Origin: Campylobacter showae CSUNSWCD
GTDB lineage: Bacteria > Campylobacterota > Campylobacteria > Campylobacterales > Campylobacteraceae
DNA: 64,000 nucleotides
NCBI RefSeq assembly: GCF_000313615.1
Contig: NZ_AMZQ01000007.1
Location: 62,001 to 126,000, forward strand
Direction: 5' to 3'
The position numbers and the translations under genes were made by a program. Under the pieces are notes generated by a model. That model was not told where the DNA came from. It ran no database searches and saw only the letters and a list, made by a program, of their open reading frames with translations. This document shows, piece after piece, positions 19,012 through 28,460 of the stretch (within the stretch, counting starts at the first letter, position 1; each line of letters begins with the position of its first letter).

Positions 19012-20352
19012 TTAGAGAATCATCGCGCCTATTACACCGCCGATTAGTAGCGGTATATTAAAGAAGATGAAAGTCGGCACGCACGTATCGTAAATATGAT
19101 TGTGCTGGCCGTCGGCATTTAGACCGCTCGTAGGCCCTAGCGTGCTGTCGCTAGCTGGACTGCCCGCATCGCCCAGAGCCGCCGCGATACCAACTAGCAA
19201 GATGATAGCCGCCGGAGAAAATCCCAGCGAAAGCGAAAACGGCACGTAGATCGCCGCGATGATCGGTATCGTGCCAAAGCTCGTGCCGATACCCATAGTA
19301 ACGAGCAAGCCGATAGCCAGCATCAGTATTGCGCCGCCTATTTTGCCGCCGGCGACTGCACTAGCAAAGCTCACTAACTGCTCGATACCGCCGCTCTCGC
19401 GCAAAACCGAGCCAAAGCCCGCGGCAACGAGCATGATAAATGCGATAAAGCCCATCATCGCTAGACCGCTGTCCATGATTTTGTCGATTTTTCGGTACTC
19501 GATACCGCCAAAAACCACCATAACGAGCAGGCCGATAAGCGCGCCAAGAGGCATACTCTCGGTATAAATTTGCACTCCAAACGCCGCAACCGCACCGCCT
19601 AGAACCGCCCACTCTTTTTTCGTCATTTTTAGGCTTGCGGCCAACTGCGCCTCTTGCTCTTCGCTCGTTTCAAATTTGGTGTGCGCGTAGTCGCGTTTTT
19701 TGCGGTAAAAGACGAAAACGGCTAAAAGCAAGCCCACTAGCATAGAAAGGCCACCGATCCACATTACGCTTGAGATCTCGCTCATCTGCACCTCTACGCC
19801 GTTGTTTGCGAGCTCTTTTTTGATGATACCGTGAAAAATAAGTCCAAAACCAACGCTAAGGCTCACGTACGGCGCCTCTAGTCCGAAAGTTAGCGCGCAC
19901 GCGACGGCTCGGCGGTCGATGCCTAGGCGGTTCATCAGCGGCAAAAGCGGCGGGATAAGAATCGGGATAAAAGCGATGTGAACCGGGATCAAATTTTGCG
20001 AAAAGCACGCAATCGCGGCGATTATCAGAGCAAAATAGGTGCTAGTTTTTGCTAGAGCCTTGCTAACGGCGTTTATGAGGATCGCGGTTAGGTTTGTGTT
20101 GGCTATCGCGGCTGCGAGAGCGCCGAGCAGGATATAGCTGAGCGAGGTTTCTAGGTTGCCTTTCATACCCGTTATCAGCGTCGATGTGGTAGCCGTTAGC
20201 GCGTCGAAAAACGCCCCTACGCCGGCAAATCCGCCGTGATAGATGAGACCCGCGACTAGGGCGGAGACGAGGATGGAAAGCAGGATATTAAACCTTAACA
20301 AACAAAGCACAGTCATCACGAGGATACTGATTACGACGGGGTTGGTTAGCAT
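19012..20352 (-). CDS. Na+/H+ antiporter family (NhaC-like) membrane protein
   Basis: A 446-residue integral membrane protein with about eleven hydrophobic segments. The conserved-looking segments include CFSQNLIPVHIAFIPILIPPLLPL, LTFGLEAPYVSLSVGFGLIFHG and GDAGSPASDSTLGPTSGLNADGQHNHIYDTCVPTF, typical of the NhaC/YuiF-type antiporter family. It probably exchanges sodium for protons at the inner membrane; some relatives move amino or organic acids, so the substrate is uncertain. It is transcribed alone. Confidence 0.75.
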   Translation of the reverse strand: MLTNPVVISILVMTVLCLLRFNILLSILVSALVAGLIYHGGFAGVGAFFDALTATTSTLITGMKGNLETSLSYILLGALAAAIANTNLTAILINAVSKALAKTSTYFALIIAAIACFSQNLIPVHIAFIPILIPPLLPLMNRLGIDRRAVACALTFGLEAPYVSLSVGFGLIFHGIIKKELANNGVEVQMSEISSVMWIGGLSMLVGLLLAVFVFYRKKRDYAHTKFETSEEQEAQLAASLKMTKKEWAVLGGAVAAFGVQIYTESMPLGALIGLLVMVVFGGIEYRKIDKIMDSGLAMMGFIAFIMLVAAGFGSVLRESGGIEQLVSFASAVAGGKIGGAILMLAIGLLVTMGIGTSFGTIPIIAAIYVPFSLSLGFSPAAIILLVGIAAALGDAGSPASDSTLGPTSGLNADGQHNHIYDTCVPTFIFFNIPLLIGGVIGAMIL

Positions 20353-20436
20353 TATTTTCCTTTTTGTAAATCAAATTCTTAAATCAAATTTCACCGCCGA
20401 TCAAATTTGACGACTAGCGGCGAACGGGCGTCAAAT

Positions 20437-20832
20437 TTATCTAACGCGGATGCCTACTTGCGGGCGAGGCGAATAGTAATAATCGTCGCGTCTGTCGCGG
20501 TATCCGTCATCGTATCCGTCGTCATAGCCTCTCTCGTAGCTTCGGTCGTCCGATTTGCTCGAGCCGCCTTTTTTTATGTTATTGTTTTTTATGTATTGAT
20601 CGACTAGTTTATCGCGATAGTCTCTGCCTCGGTCGGTTTGTTTGTAGCCGCCGTACGGAGGGTCCATATATATCACTACGTCGTCGTCGTATCTATCTCG
20701 GTGGCGGCGTTTTTTGTATTTGTAGCTGTTGTCCGGGATGACTATTAAAGATTCGTTTGAATAACGGTCGTAAGCGTTTGCCAAATTTAAACAAAACGCT
20801 GTAAAAAGAGCGATTAAAACAAGTTTTTTCAT
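20437..20832 (-). CDS. Exported Tyr/Asp/Arg-rich low-complexity protein, 131 aa
   Basis: A signal peptide (MKKLVLIALFTAFCLNLANA, cleavage after ANA) precedes a charged protein rich in Tyr, Asp, Arg and Gly, ending with repeats such as GYDDGYDDGYRDRRDDYYY. No catalytic motif is visible. The alternating acidic and basic residues with aromatic spacing suggest a flexible periplasmic or surface protein. It is divergent from the CsgG-like lipoprotein gene next to it with only 112 bases between starts, so shared regulation is possible. I do not recognise a family. Confidence 0.65.
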   Translation of the reverse strand: MKKLVLIALFTAFCLNLANAYDRYSNESLIVIPDNSYKYKKRRHRDRYDDDVVIYMDPPYGGYKQTDRGRDYRDKLVDQYIKNNNIKKGGSSKSDDRSYERGYDDGYDDGYRDRRDDYYYSPRPQVGIRVR

Positions 20833-20944
20833 GTCAAATCCTTTCTGGTTATTTCTAAATCATTTTATAACATCAAATTTAAAATAAAGTAAATTTTTAG
20901 CGCAAATATATTACAATTTTGTAAATTTCCCCAAGGAGTTTTCA

Positions 20945-21763
20945 ATGAAAAAATCGTTTTTTAACGCATCGAAGATTGCGGCTTTGGCTCTGCCTTTTCT
21001 TTTGACGGGTTGCATGTCGTCGATGAGTATGGGCTCACCTGAGGCTAAAACGACGGCCACTGGCTCAGCTGCGGGCTCAAACGTGCAAAATGCAAACCCC
21101 GGACTAACCAGATGTACCGAGTCTATGGGTACGGTTACGATTTATGAGGATAGAAACAGCGACTGGTACTCCGTCGTAACCGGGCAGTACAAGCTAACAT
21201 CTACTATCCCGGTTCTTAGGCTCCTAGCTCAGCAGTCAAACTGCTTCGTCGTCGTCGAGCGCAGCAAAGCGTTTAACCAAATGCTAGAAGAGCGCGCGTT
21301 GATGGAGTCGGGCGAGCTTAGAAAGAACTCGAATTTCAAAAAAGGTCAGATGGTTGCCGCGGACTACACTTTAACTCCTACGATAACATTTAGCGAGAGC
21401 AACACTAGCGGTCTAGGCGGTGTCGTAGGCGCATTTTTCGGCTCAGTCGCAGGTGCTGTAGCCGGCGGGTTTAGCACAAGCGACGTAAGTACTGTTCTAA
21501 CGCTAATCGAAAACCGATCGGGCGTACAGTTAGCGGCAGCCGAGGGAAGCGCTAGAAATACGGACTTTGCAGGACTTGGGGGCTTATTTGGTAGTAAGGT
21601 AGGCGGAGGACTTGGGGCCTACGCTAATACGCCTGAAGGTAAGGTTATAGTAGCAGCCTTCACCGACTCGATGAATAACCTAATAGAAGCCGTCAGAAAC
21701 TACAAAATGCAAACCGTAAAAGGCGGTTTGGGCGCGGGCGGCGCGATGAAAGTAGCGGATTAA
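20945..21763 (+). CDS. CsgG/HfaB-family outer-membrane lipoprotein
   Basis: The 272-residue protein has a lipoprotein signal with lipobox LLTGC (Cys23). The body shows the CsgG-like pattern: RLLAQQSNCFVVVERSKAFNQMLEERAL, then AADYTLTPTITFSES, a Gly/Ala-rich stretch (GGVVGAFFGSVAGAVAGGF) and DVSTVLTLIENRSG. CsgG forms an outer-membrane secretion pore for curli; HfaB anchors a holdfast. No curli subunit genes are visible nearby, so the cargo is unknown. It is followed by a clear terminator. Confidence 0.8.
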   Translation: MKKSFFNASKIAALALPFLLTGCMSSMSMGSPEAKTTATGSAAGSNVQNANPGLTRCTESMGTVTIYEDRNSDWYSVVTGQYKLTSTIPVLRLLAQQSNCFVVVERSKAFNQMLEERALMESGELRKNSNFKKGQMVAADYTLTPTITFSESNTSGLGGVVGAFFGSVAGAVAGGFSTSDVSTVLTLIENRSGVQLAAAEGSARNTDFAGLGGLFGSKVGGGLGAYANTPEGKVIVAAFTDSMNNLIEAVRNYKMQTVKGGLGAGGAMKVAD

Positions 21764-21777
21764 TTTTATCTTCGTTA

Positions 21778-21809
21778 GGCTAGAGTGACCAGAATCGCTC
21801 TAGCCTTTT
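21778..21809 (+). terminator. Intrinsic terminator of the CsgG-like gene
   Basis: GGCTAGAG at 21778-21785 pairs with CTCTAGCC at 21798-21805, followed by TTTTAT. Confidence 0.75.
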
Positions 21810-22031
21810 ATAAGCACAAAGCAATCTCTGCATTGCGCTTAAATTTGAGCTTTCGGGCTCAAATTTGCATATTTTTCTACGTCAAATTTCGATTTCCTAT
21901 TTAAAAAGACCTGCGTTAAATTTACTTCAAATTCTAGTTCGAAAAATTATAGCGGTGAGTAAAATTTACTCAAATTTGACTTAGTTAGAAAGCAAAAGTC
22001 CAAATTTAGGCTCGGTAATAAATATTAAATT

Positions 22032-23069
22032 TTACTTCGCGTGTAGCTCTTTTGCGTATTTTGACTTTTCGAGATTTTCGATTAGCTTTTGCGTGCGCAT
22101 ATCTCTGGCCTCGGGCACTAGATGAAACCACGTATCGTGCAGAAATTTACGCGGAAAATAGCTATCTTTATAATCGCCGATCATCTCAAAGCCGTTATCT
22201 TCGATGAGTTTTTTTACGTCTTTTAGAAATTTTTGATTATCCGCGGCGTGCGGGTAGTTTAGATCGTAGCAGTCGTCGCCTGCGACAGCCGGGTAGGTAA
22301 AGATAAATTTGATCCCTTTTTCGCGCTCAAGTTTTTTCATAAAATTTAAATTTTCTTTGAAAATATCGCTTATACCGATTTTGCCGCCTGAAAAATCAGT
22401 AAAAAATATGTATTTTTGGCACGGCATCTGTGTGTCTTTGGCTTCTTCTACTTTGCCGGTGTATTTATAATCGCCGCGTTCGCCGTTTCTAAAATCCGGC
22501 GAAAAATCGTGCACGGCTTGAGGCTTGCGGTTGATAAAGTTATCGAAATTTATCTCAAACGCCGCTATTTCTTTATAGTCTCTTATTGCCGCGTTTATAA
22601 ATGCTTGAAACGGGATTTGCGATATAGTTTTTAGCTTTTCAAAAAACGGTAAATAGTCGTAAAAATGGTGAATCTCAAAAAAAAGTCCGTAGTAATAAGT
22701 ATCGGGCGGAACATCGTTGATGTAGTACCTGTACTCCAAAGGCAGGATAAAAATATCTCCTTTATGCGCTAGTTTGGCCGCTCGGTAGAGTCTGTGGCGT
22801 AGCGGATAACCGCCGTGATCGGCTAAATTTATAACCAGCTTGCCAAAGTGCTTTTCAAGCATCTGGGAGTTGATACCGTGATAGGAGTTTGAGCCGCTTT
22901 CGACGATGATACGGTTTTGTTCGGTCGTGTTTGAGATGAGGTAGTTTTTATACGCGTAGTGATGAGCCGACGAAACCCTGATGAGAAACATCGCAAACGC
23001 CATATAAAACGCGATCATAACCAGAGTCAAAATAGGAAGCGTCAAAAGAAAAATTTTATATTTTTTCAA
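22032..23069 (-). CDS. SGNH/AlgJ-DltD-like partner of the MBOAT acyltransferase
   Basis: A 345-residue protein with one N-terminal membrane anchor (about residues 7-30) and an extracytoplasmic domain. RIIVESGSNSYHG near residue 54 resembles the nucleophile block of SGNH hydrolases (GSNS), and HDTWFHLVPEARD near the C-terminus could supply the Asp/His. The gene is eight bases downstream of the MBOAT gene, the usual arrangement for two-part O-acetyl transfer systems (AlgI/AlgJ, DltB/DltD, PatA/PatB). It probably passes acyl groups to a surface polymer or peptidoglycan; the target is not evident. Confidence 0.65.
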   Translation of the reverse strand: MKKYKIFLLTLPILTLVMIAFYMAFAMFLIRVSSAHHYAYKNYLISNTTEQNRIIVESGSNSYHGINSQMLEKHFGKLVINLADHGGYPLRHRLYRAAKLAHKGDIFILPLEYRYYINDVPPDTYYYGLFFEIHHFYDYLPFFEKLKTISQIPFQAFINAAIRDYKEIAAFEINFDNFINRKPQAVHDFSPDFRNGERGDYKYTGKVEEAKDTQMPCQKYIFFTDFSGGKIGISDIFKENLNFMKKLEREKGIKFIFTYPAVAGDDCYDLNYPHAADNQKFLKDVKKLIEDNGFEMIGDYKDSYFPRKFLHDTWFHLVPEARDMRTQKLIENLEKSKYAKELHAK

Positions 23070-23077
23070 ATTTAATC

Positions 23078-24529
23078 CTAAAAGTTAAAGTACAAAAACG
23101 GCGACTCCTGCGCGCCGGAGTTAATCGCAAAAACCAAAGCAAGCAAAAATGCCGTAAAGAGTGCGGTAAGAAAGCCAAATTTTGCTCTAGCGGCCATTTC
23201 GTTCGAGTTTCGCCCAAAAATCGTAACCAAAAGCGTAATACCCATAATAGCGCAAAACGTACCCATGGCTATTTGCGGTGTTTCCATAAAATTTATTTGA
23301 TTGTATCCCAGAGAGTTGCTTATGTACTCTAAGTAGTTAAAATTTATCTTAACCGAGCTAAAATCAAACATGCCTTTTAGCACTTTCATCGCGCTATCTA
23401 GGTCTCTGGCGCGGAAAAATATCCAAGTGATATTTATAAAATTAAACGTTATAAACCAAGCTAAAAATTTATTCATCGGGCGAAAATGCGCGCCGTAAAA
23501 TCTACAAATCATCATCGCAAACCCGTGTAGCGCGCCCCAGATGATAAACATCCAACCCGCTCCGTGCCAAAGTCCGCCTAGCAAAAATACCGCAAAAACG
23601 TTGGCGTAAGTGCGGTATTCGCCTCTGCGGTTGCCGCCTAGTGGGATATAGATGTAGTCGCGTAAAAATCTCGAAAGCGTCATATGCCATCTGTGCCAAA
23701 AGTCTTGGATATTTAGCGCTTTGTAGGGAGAGTTGAAATTTAACGGTAGGATAATGTTAAACATATATGAAATGCCGATCGCCATATCGGTGTAACCGCT
23801 AAAATCGAAATATAGCTGTAAAGTGTAGCTAAGGCTCGTGATCCATGCCTCGCTCATGCTAAGAGTCGTATACACGTCAAAACCATGAAGGGCAAATCTA
23901 GCGAAAAAATCTGCCACTACGACTTTTTTAAAAAGCCCGATCGAAAATAAAAAAAGTCCGATGCTTAAATTTTTATAGTTTATGCACTTTAAACGTAAAT
24001 TTGCAAACTGCGGCATCATCTCGGCGTGGTGGATGATAGGACCGGCTAAAAGATGCGGAAAATACGTCACGAAAAGAGCGTAGCGAAGGAAGCTGGGCTC
24101 TTTTACTTTTTCGTGATAACAGTCTACTAGAAACGCTATTTGCGTAAATGTAAAAAAGCTGATGCCAAGAGGTAAAATAACGTGGTGAAGCGGTACGTCG
24201 GCGCCGAAAATTCCGTTAAAATTTTCTATCAGAAAGTCGGTGTATTTGTAGTAGGCCAGTAGGGCTAAATTTGCCGCGACGCCTGCCCACAAAATAAGCT
24301 TTTTGCGAGATGGGTGAGCGCAGAGCAGATGACCGACGTAGAAGTTAAACGTAATCGAACCTAAAATAAGCGGGATATAAATAAAATTCCAATATCCATA
24401 AAAAAATAGCGAAGCGACCGTGAGCCAAAAGATACTGAGTTGAACGAATTTGAGCTTATTTAAAACAAAATAAACTCCAAAAGTAATCGGTAAGAAAAAA
24501 ACTATAAACGCAAATGAGTTAAAAAGCAT
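23078..24529 (-). CDS. MBOAT-family membrane O-acyltransferase
   Basis: A 483-residue polytopic membrane protein with about ten segments. The MBOAT signature is clear: SLSYTLQLYFDFSGYTDMAIG, FWHRWHMTLSRFLRDYIYIPLGGNRRG and the catalytic-His region LGGLWHGAGWMFIIWGALHG. These enzymes move acyl groups across the inner membrane in alginate, teichoic acid or peptidoglycan O-acylation. With the SGNH-like gene that follows it forms a two-gene operon. Confidence 0.9.
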   Translation of the reverse strand: MLFNSFAFIVFFLPITFGVYFVLNKLKFVQLSIFWLTVASLFFYGYWNFIYIPLILGSITFNFYVGHLLCAHPSRKKLILWAGVAANLALLAYYKYTDFLIENFNGIFGADVPLHHVILPLGISFFTFTQIAFLVDCYHEKVKEPSFLRYALFVTYFPHLLAGPIIHHAEMMPQFANLRLKCINYKNLSIGLFLFSIGLFKKVVVADFFARFALHGFDVYTTLSMSEAWITSLSYTLQLYFDFSGYTDMAIGISYMFNIILPLNFNSPYKALNIQDFWHRWHMTLSRFLRDYIYIPLGGNRRGEYRTYANVFAVFLLGGLWHGAGWMFIIWGALHGFAMMICRFYGAHFRPMNKFLAWFITFNFINITWIFFRARDLDSAMKVLKGMFDFSSVKINFNYLEYISNSLGYNQINFMETPQIAMGTFCAIMGITLLVTIFGRNSNEMAARAKFGFLTALFTAFLLALVFAINSGAQESPFLYFNF

Positions 24530-24637
24530 TTTTACCCTTATTTTAAAAGAGTTTAAATATACTCAAATTTGATTTAAATTAAGCTTTTTAAAGCTAAATT
24601 CGATAAAATCGCCTAAATTCCATTAAAAGGATCAAAT

Positions 24638-26311
24638 TTGAGAAGCGATATAATCAAAAAAGGCTACACAAGAGCCCCACACCGCTCACTTTTACGTGCG
24701 ACTGGGTTAAAAGACGAGGACTTTACCAAGCCATTTATCGGCGTTGCTAACAGCTTTATAGAGATTATCCCTGGGCACTTTTTCTTAAACAAATACGCTC
24801 AAATTTTAAAAGATGAAATTCGCAAAAATGGCTGTGTGCCGTTTGAATTTAACTGCATAGGCGTGGATGATGGCATCGCGATGGGGCACTCTGGGATGCT
24901 ATATAGCTTGCCAAGCCGCGAGATCATCGCAAACTCTATAGAGACCGTAATGAACGCGCACGCACTTGACGCGCTTGTTTGTATGCCAAACTGTGACAAG
25001 ATCGTCCCTGGCATGGTTATGGGCGCTTTAAGGGTCAATGTCCCGACCATTTTTGTAAGCGGTGGTCCGATGAAAAAAGGCCACACAAAGGACGGCAGGC
25101 CGATAGATCTTGCGACTGCGTTTGAGGCGGTTGGCAAATTTGAGACCAAAGAGATAGACGAAGCCGAGCTAAGAGATATCGAGTGCAATGCATGTCCGAG
25201 TGGGGGCAGCTGTAGCGGTATGTTTACGGCAAACTCTATGAACACACTTTGTGAGGCGATGGGTATAGCGCTTTCTGGCAACGGTACTATCCTAGCACTT
25301 ACCCCAGAGCGCGAGGAGCTCATCAGGCAGGCTGCTCGCAGGATCTGTCAGATCGCCCTTGATGAGAAATTTAAGATAAGAAACATACTAAATGGAAAGG
25401 CGATCCGCAACGCACTTGTCGTTGATATGGCGATGGGTGGCAGCAGCAACACCGTCCTTCACATGCTAGCTATCTCAAGAGAGGCTGGGGTAAATTTAGA
25501 CATAAAAGAGCTAAATAAGATCAGTCAAAACATCGCCCATATCGCTAAGATCAGCCCGAGCTTGCCAAACGTACACATGGAGGATATCGGCAGGGCTGGT
25601 GGCATGAATGCGGTGATAAAAGAAATTTCACGCAGAGATAACGGCATGCTAAGCTTAGACAACCTAACAGTTAGCGGCGAAACTTTGGGCGAGCGCGTAC
25701 AGGCTAGTGACATCAAAGACGAAAGCGTCATCCACAAGGTGGAAAATGCCTATTCGCAGGTTGGCGGACTTGCCATTTTGTTTGGAAATTTAGCCGAGCA
25801 AGGCTGTGTCATCAAGACGGCTGGCATCGTTGGCGAGCGTAAATTTAGCGGTAAAGCGGTCTGCTTTAACTCACAAGATGAAGCCATAGCTGGCATCTCA
25901 AGCGGTAAAGTCGATAAAGGCGACGTAGTCGTCATCCGCTACGAAGGCCCACGCGGAGGCCCTGGCATGCAAGAGATGCTAAGCCCTACTTCACTCATCA
26001 TGGGGCGTGGCCTTGGCGCAGACGTAGCGCTCATCACAGATGGTCGCTTTAGTGGGGCGACAAGAGGTCTAAGTATCGGCCACGTAAGCCCAGAAGCTGC
26101 TGAAGGCGGCATGATAGGCCTGCTACAAGATGGCGACATCATCGATATAGACGTCGATAAATACGAGATAAACGTTCGCCTAAGCGATGAGGAGATCGCC
26201 GAGCGCAGGGCTAAATTTAAACCAGTAGATAAGGCACTAACCTCTCGCTGGCTAAGGCAGTATCAAAAGCTAGTCACAAACGCAAGCAATGGAGCGATAT
26301 TAGAGGTGTAA
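24638..26311 (+). CDS. ilvD: Dihydroxy-acid dehydratase
   Basis: This iron-sulfur enzyme makes the 2-oxo acids for valine, isoleucine and pantothenate synthesis. The 557-residue protein has the Fe-S cysteines ([36 protein letters not shown]) and the [20 protein letters not shown] signature. The start is TTG at 24638, preceded by AAAAGGATCAAA. The family start [17 protein letters not shown] follows immediately. A hairpin terminator follows, separating it from the R-M cassette. Confidence 0.96.
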   Translation: MRSDIIKKGYTRAPHRSLLRATGLKDEDFTKPFIGVANSFIEIIPGHFFLNKYAQILKDEIRKNGCVPFEFNCIGVDDGIAMGHSGMLYSLPSREIIANSIETVMNAHALDALVCMPNCDKIVPGMVMGALRVNVPTIFVSGGPMKKGHTKDGRPIDLATAFEAVGKFETKEIDEAELRDIECNACPSGGSCSGMFTANSMNTLCEAMGIALSGNGTILALTPEREELIRQAARRICQIALDEKFKIRNILNGKAIRNALVVDMAMGGSSNTVLHMLAISREAGVNLDIKELNKISQNIAHIAKISPSLPNVHMEDIGRAGGMNAVIKEISRRDNGMLSLDNLTVSGETLGERVQASDIKDESVIHKVENAYSQVGGLAILFGNLAEQGCVIKTAGIVGERKFSGKAVCFNSQDEAIAGISSGKVDKGDVVVIRYEGPRGGPGMQEMLSPTSLIMGRGLGADVALITDGRFSGATRGLSIGHVSPEAAEGGMIGLLQDGDIIDIDVDKYEINVRLSDEEIAERRAKFKPVDKALTSRWLRQYQKLVTNASNGAILEV

Positions 26312-26315
26312 ATAA

Positions 26316-26340
26316 CTAAAGAGCTTTTGCTCTTTAGATT
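26316..26340 (+). terminator. Terminator after ilvD
   Basis: CTAAAGAGC-TTTT-GCTCTTTAG is a perfect 9-bp hairpin at 26316-26337, four bases after the ilvD stop. Confidence 0.6.
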
Positions 26341-26357
26341 AAATTTAAAGGATATTT

Positions 26358-27321
26358 TTGAAACATAAATTTACTTATATAGACCTTTTTGCAGGAGTTG
26401 GTGGCTTCTCTTTTGCACTTAAGTCAATGGGGGGGGGTAGCAAGCTGTTTATATGCTAGTGAAATAGATAAATTTGCATCCATCACATATACACTAAATC
26501 ACAACCTTACTCCGTTTGGTGATATAACAAAACAAGAGACAAAAGATAAAATCCCAAAAAATTTTGATATTTTGTGCGGTGGTTTCCCTTGTCAAGCTTT
26601 TTCGATCGCTGGTTATCAAAAAGGTTTTGATGATGCCCGAGGAACGCTGTTTTTTGAAATTTTATCAATCGCAAAAAAACATAAGCCTAAAGTCTTATTT
26701 TTAGAAAATGTCAAAAATTTAAAAAATCACGACAACGGCAACACTTTTAAAGTAATAAAAAATTCTCTTGAAAGCATAGGCTACTATGTTTATAGCGATG
26801 TTTTAAATTCTGCTACACACGCAAATATCCCACAAAATAGAGAGAGAATTTTTATAGTTGCATTTAATAAAAACAAAGTTAAAAACTATGAAAAATTTAC
26901 ATTTCCAAAGCCTATAAAACTAACAAAAAAGATAAAAGAGATCATTTTAAAAGAAAAACAGGATGATTATTTTTACTACACACCAGAGAAAAACAAATTT
27001 TATGCCGAGTTAAATGACGCTATAAAAAATCAAGACACATTGTATCAATGGCGTAGGCACTACGTTAGAGAAAACAAGTCAAATTTGTGTCCAACTTTAA
27101 CCGCAAATATGGGAACAGGTGGGCATAACGTCCCTTTACTAAGAGATAAATTTGGCATAAGAAAACTTACTCCGATCGAGTGTTTTAAATTTCAAGGATT
27201 TCAAAACATTATTTTGCCAGATATTGCTATATCAAAACTTTATATACAAGCTGGAAATAGCGTAACAATACCTCTTATAAAAAGAATAGCAGAACAAATT
27301 ATAAAGGTCTTAGATGATTAA
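26358..27321 (+). CDS. Phase-variable DNA (cytosine-5) methyltransferase, OFF in this sequence
   Basis: Translation from TTG 26358 (after AAAGGA) gives KHKFTYIDLFAGVGGF, the m5C motif I, and then enters nine G residues at 26429-26437. In the present length the frame ends at TAG soon after (KLFIC stop). Deleting one G (8 G) joins it to the long frame carrying SEIDKFASITY, motif IV GGFPCQAFSIAG with the catalytic Cys, ENVKNLKNH, QNRERIFIVAF and the C-terminal motif X GNSVTIPLIKRIAEQI. The full protein would be about 320 residues, normal for a HhaI-like enzyme. The 3' end overlaps the nuclease gene by 8 bases. The long frame seems to start at 26389, but the residues before the G-tract there are the wrong frame. 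The gene is low-GC, so probably acquired. Confidence 0.9.
26429..26437 (+). repeat. Homopolymeric G9 tract (phase-variation switch)
   Basis: Nine consecutive G residues inside the methyltransferase ORF. Slipped-strand changes set the frame: 8 or 11 G would give full-length protein, 9 gives early termination. Confidence 0.9.
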
Positions 27322-28432
27322 TTTTGCCGACAAAGATATAAAAGACAATGGAGAGTATTTAAATTTGTTATCCATTATGGCTTCACTATCTAGACTTTTT
27401 AGTGAAAGCGAAACTCCTTTTATATATTACAGATTTGCCGAAAATGTATTTTGTAAATGTTTTAATGCTCATAATTTGAGCAGAAGTGATACAGCATTTG
27501 ATGCCAAAATAGACACTCTTGGCATTGGACTAAAAACTTTTACATTCACTTCTAATTCTTCTTTAGAAAAAGTTGCAGAGTTTAATGCTTTATCAAGAGA
27601 GTTTGATGATCTAAATCCTGACGAGTTAGCATTTAAACTATCAAATTTTAGAAATGACCGCATAAATTTAGCCAAACGAACATATGAAATAGACGATGCC
27701 TTGTATCATATCGTGGCTAGAACGAATGGTAAGCTTGTATTTTTTGAAACCGACTACGATGAAATAGATATTTCAAATTTACAAGATATCAAAAGTACAA
27801 AAAGTGGCATAAAATTTAGTGACGGTATAAACGAGTATAGCTTTAACAGATCAAAAAGCACACTTTTAAGAAATTTTAGCATTCCAGATAATGCATACAA
27901 AAAAGACATAGAGATTATTGATGATGTCTATTCTTTACTCTCAAAGCTAGGTCAGATAAACTTAACACCTTCTAAAAGAGCAGGGATTGACTACATTGTA
28001 TTGCCTCTTTATTCTATAAAAAATGGTAGAAAAATTATTTTTGAAAGAAGTAGTTTAAATCAATGGAATGCTGGTGGTAGAGCAAGAGACATCAATGAAA
28101 TGTATATAAATTATCCAGCTAAAGCAAGAGAAATAAACGAAAACTTTTTTCCACCAAGGGATCAAGAATTTATCCTTCAAACACCTACTGGAGAAAATTT
28201 ACGTGCAAAAATTTGTCAAGATAATAATAAAGCCTTAATGACAAATCCAAATAAGGCTATCAGCGACTGGCTTTTGAGAAAAGTTTTAAAGCTTGACGAG
28301 GGAGAACTAGCAACTTATGAAAGACTGGAAATTTTAGGATTTGATAGTGTTATTGTTTATAAACAAGATAACCTTTATAGCATAGATATAATGCCACTTG
28401 GTTCATATGAGAAATTTATAAATTTGTTTTAA
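27314..28432 (+). CDS. Putative type II restriction endonuclease with B3-like C-terminal domain
   Basis: The 372-residue protein is encoded directly after the m5C methyltransferase with an 8-base overlap, the usual sign of an R-M pair. Residues 58-76 (SDTAFDAKIDTLGIGLKTF) contain D63-A-K65 and K74, which could be a PD-(D/E)XK-type metal site. The C-terminal ~130 residues (GGRARDINEMYI; FFPPRDQEFILQTPTGENLRAK; ALMTNPNKAISDWLLR; FDSVIVYK) resemble the B3-like DNA-binding domain of NgoFVII/BfiI-type nucleases. No phospholipase D motif is seen. The frame is intact and A+T-rich. The recognition site is unknown. Confidence 0.7.
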   Translation: MINFADKDIKDNGEYLNLLSIMASLSRLFSESETPFIYYRFAENVFCKCFNAHNLSRSDTAFDAKIDTLGIGLKTFTFTSNSSLEKVAEFNALSREFDDLNPDELAFKLSNFRNDRINLAKRTYEIDDALYHIVARTNGKLVFFETDYDEIDISNLQDIKSTKSGIKFSDGINEYSFNRSKSTLLRNFSIPDNAYKKDIEIIDDVYSLLSKLGQINLTPSKRAGIDYIVLPLYSIKNGRKIIFERSSLNQWNAGGRARDINEMYINYPAKAREINENFFPPRDQEFILQTPTGENLRAKICQDNNKALMTNPNKAISDWLLRKVLKLDEGELATYERLEILGFDSVIVYKQDNLYSIDIMPLGSYEKFINLF

Positions 28433-28433
28433 A

Positions 28434-28460
28434 ACCAGCTAGAAACTAGCTGGTAAATTT
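28434..28460 (+). terminator. Terminator of the R-M cassette
   Basis: ACCAGCTAG-AAA-CTAGCTGGT at 28434-28454 is a perfect 9-bp hairpin immediately after the nuclease stop. Confidence 0.7.

Noticed and set aside
24799-25323. Long antisense reading frames within ilvD, typA, recJ, fliK and patB
   Set aside because: They lie opposite unambiguous genes, lack ribosome sites, and their translations are Ser/Pro/Arg-rich without motifs, as expected for reverse-strand shadows.
26389-26430. Apparent N-terminus of the methyltransferase beginning at TTG 26389
   Set aside because: Those residues are out of frame with motif I; the true N-terminus is in the frame from 26358 and joins across the G-tract.
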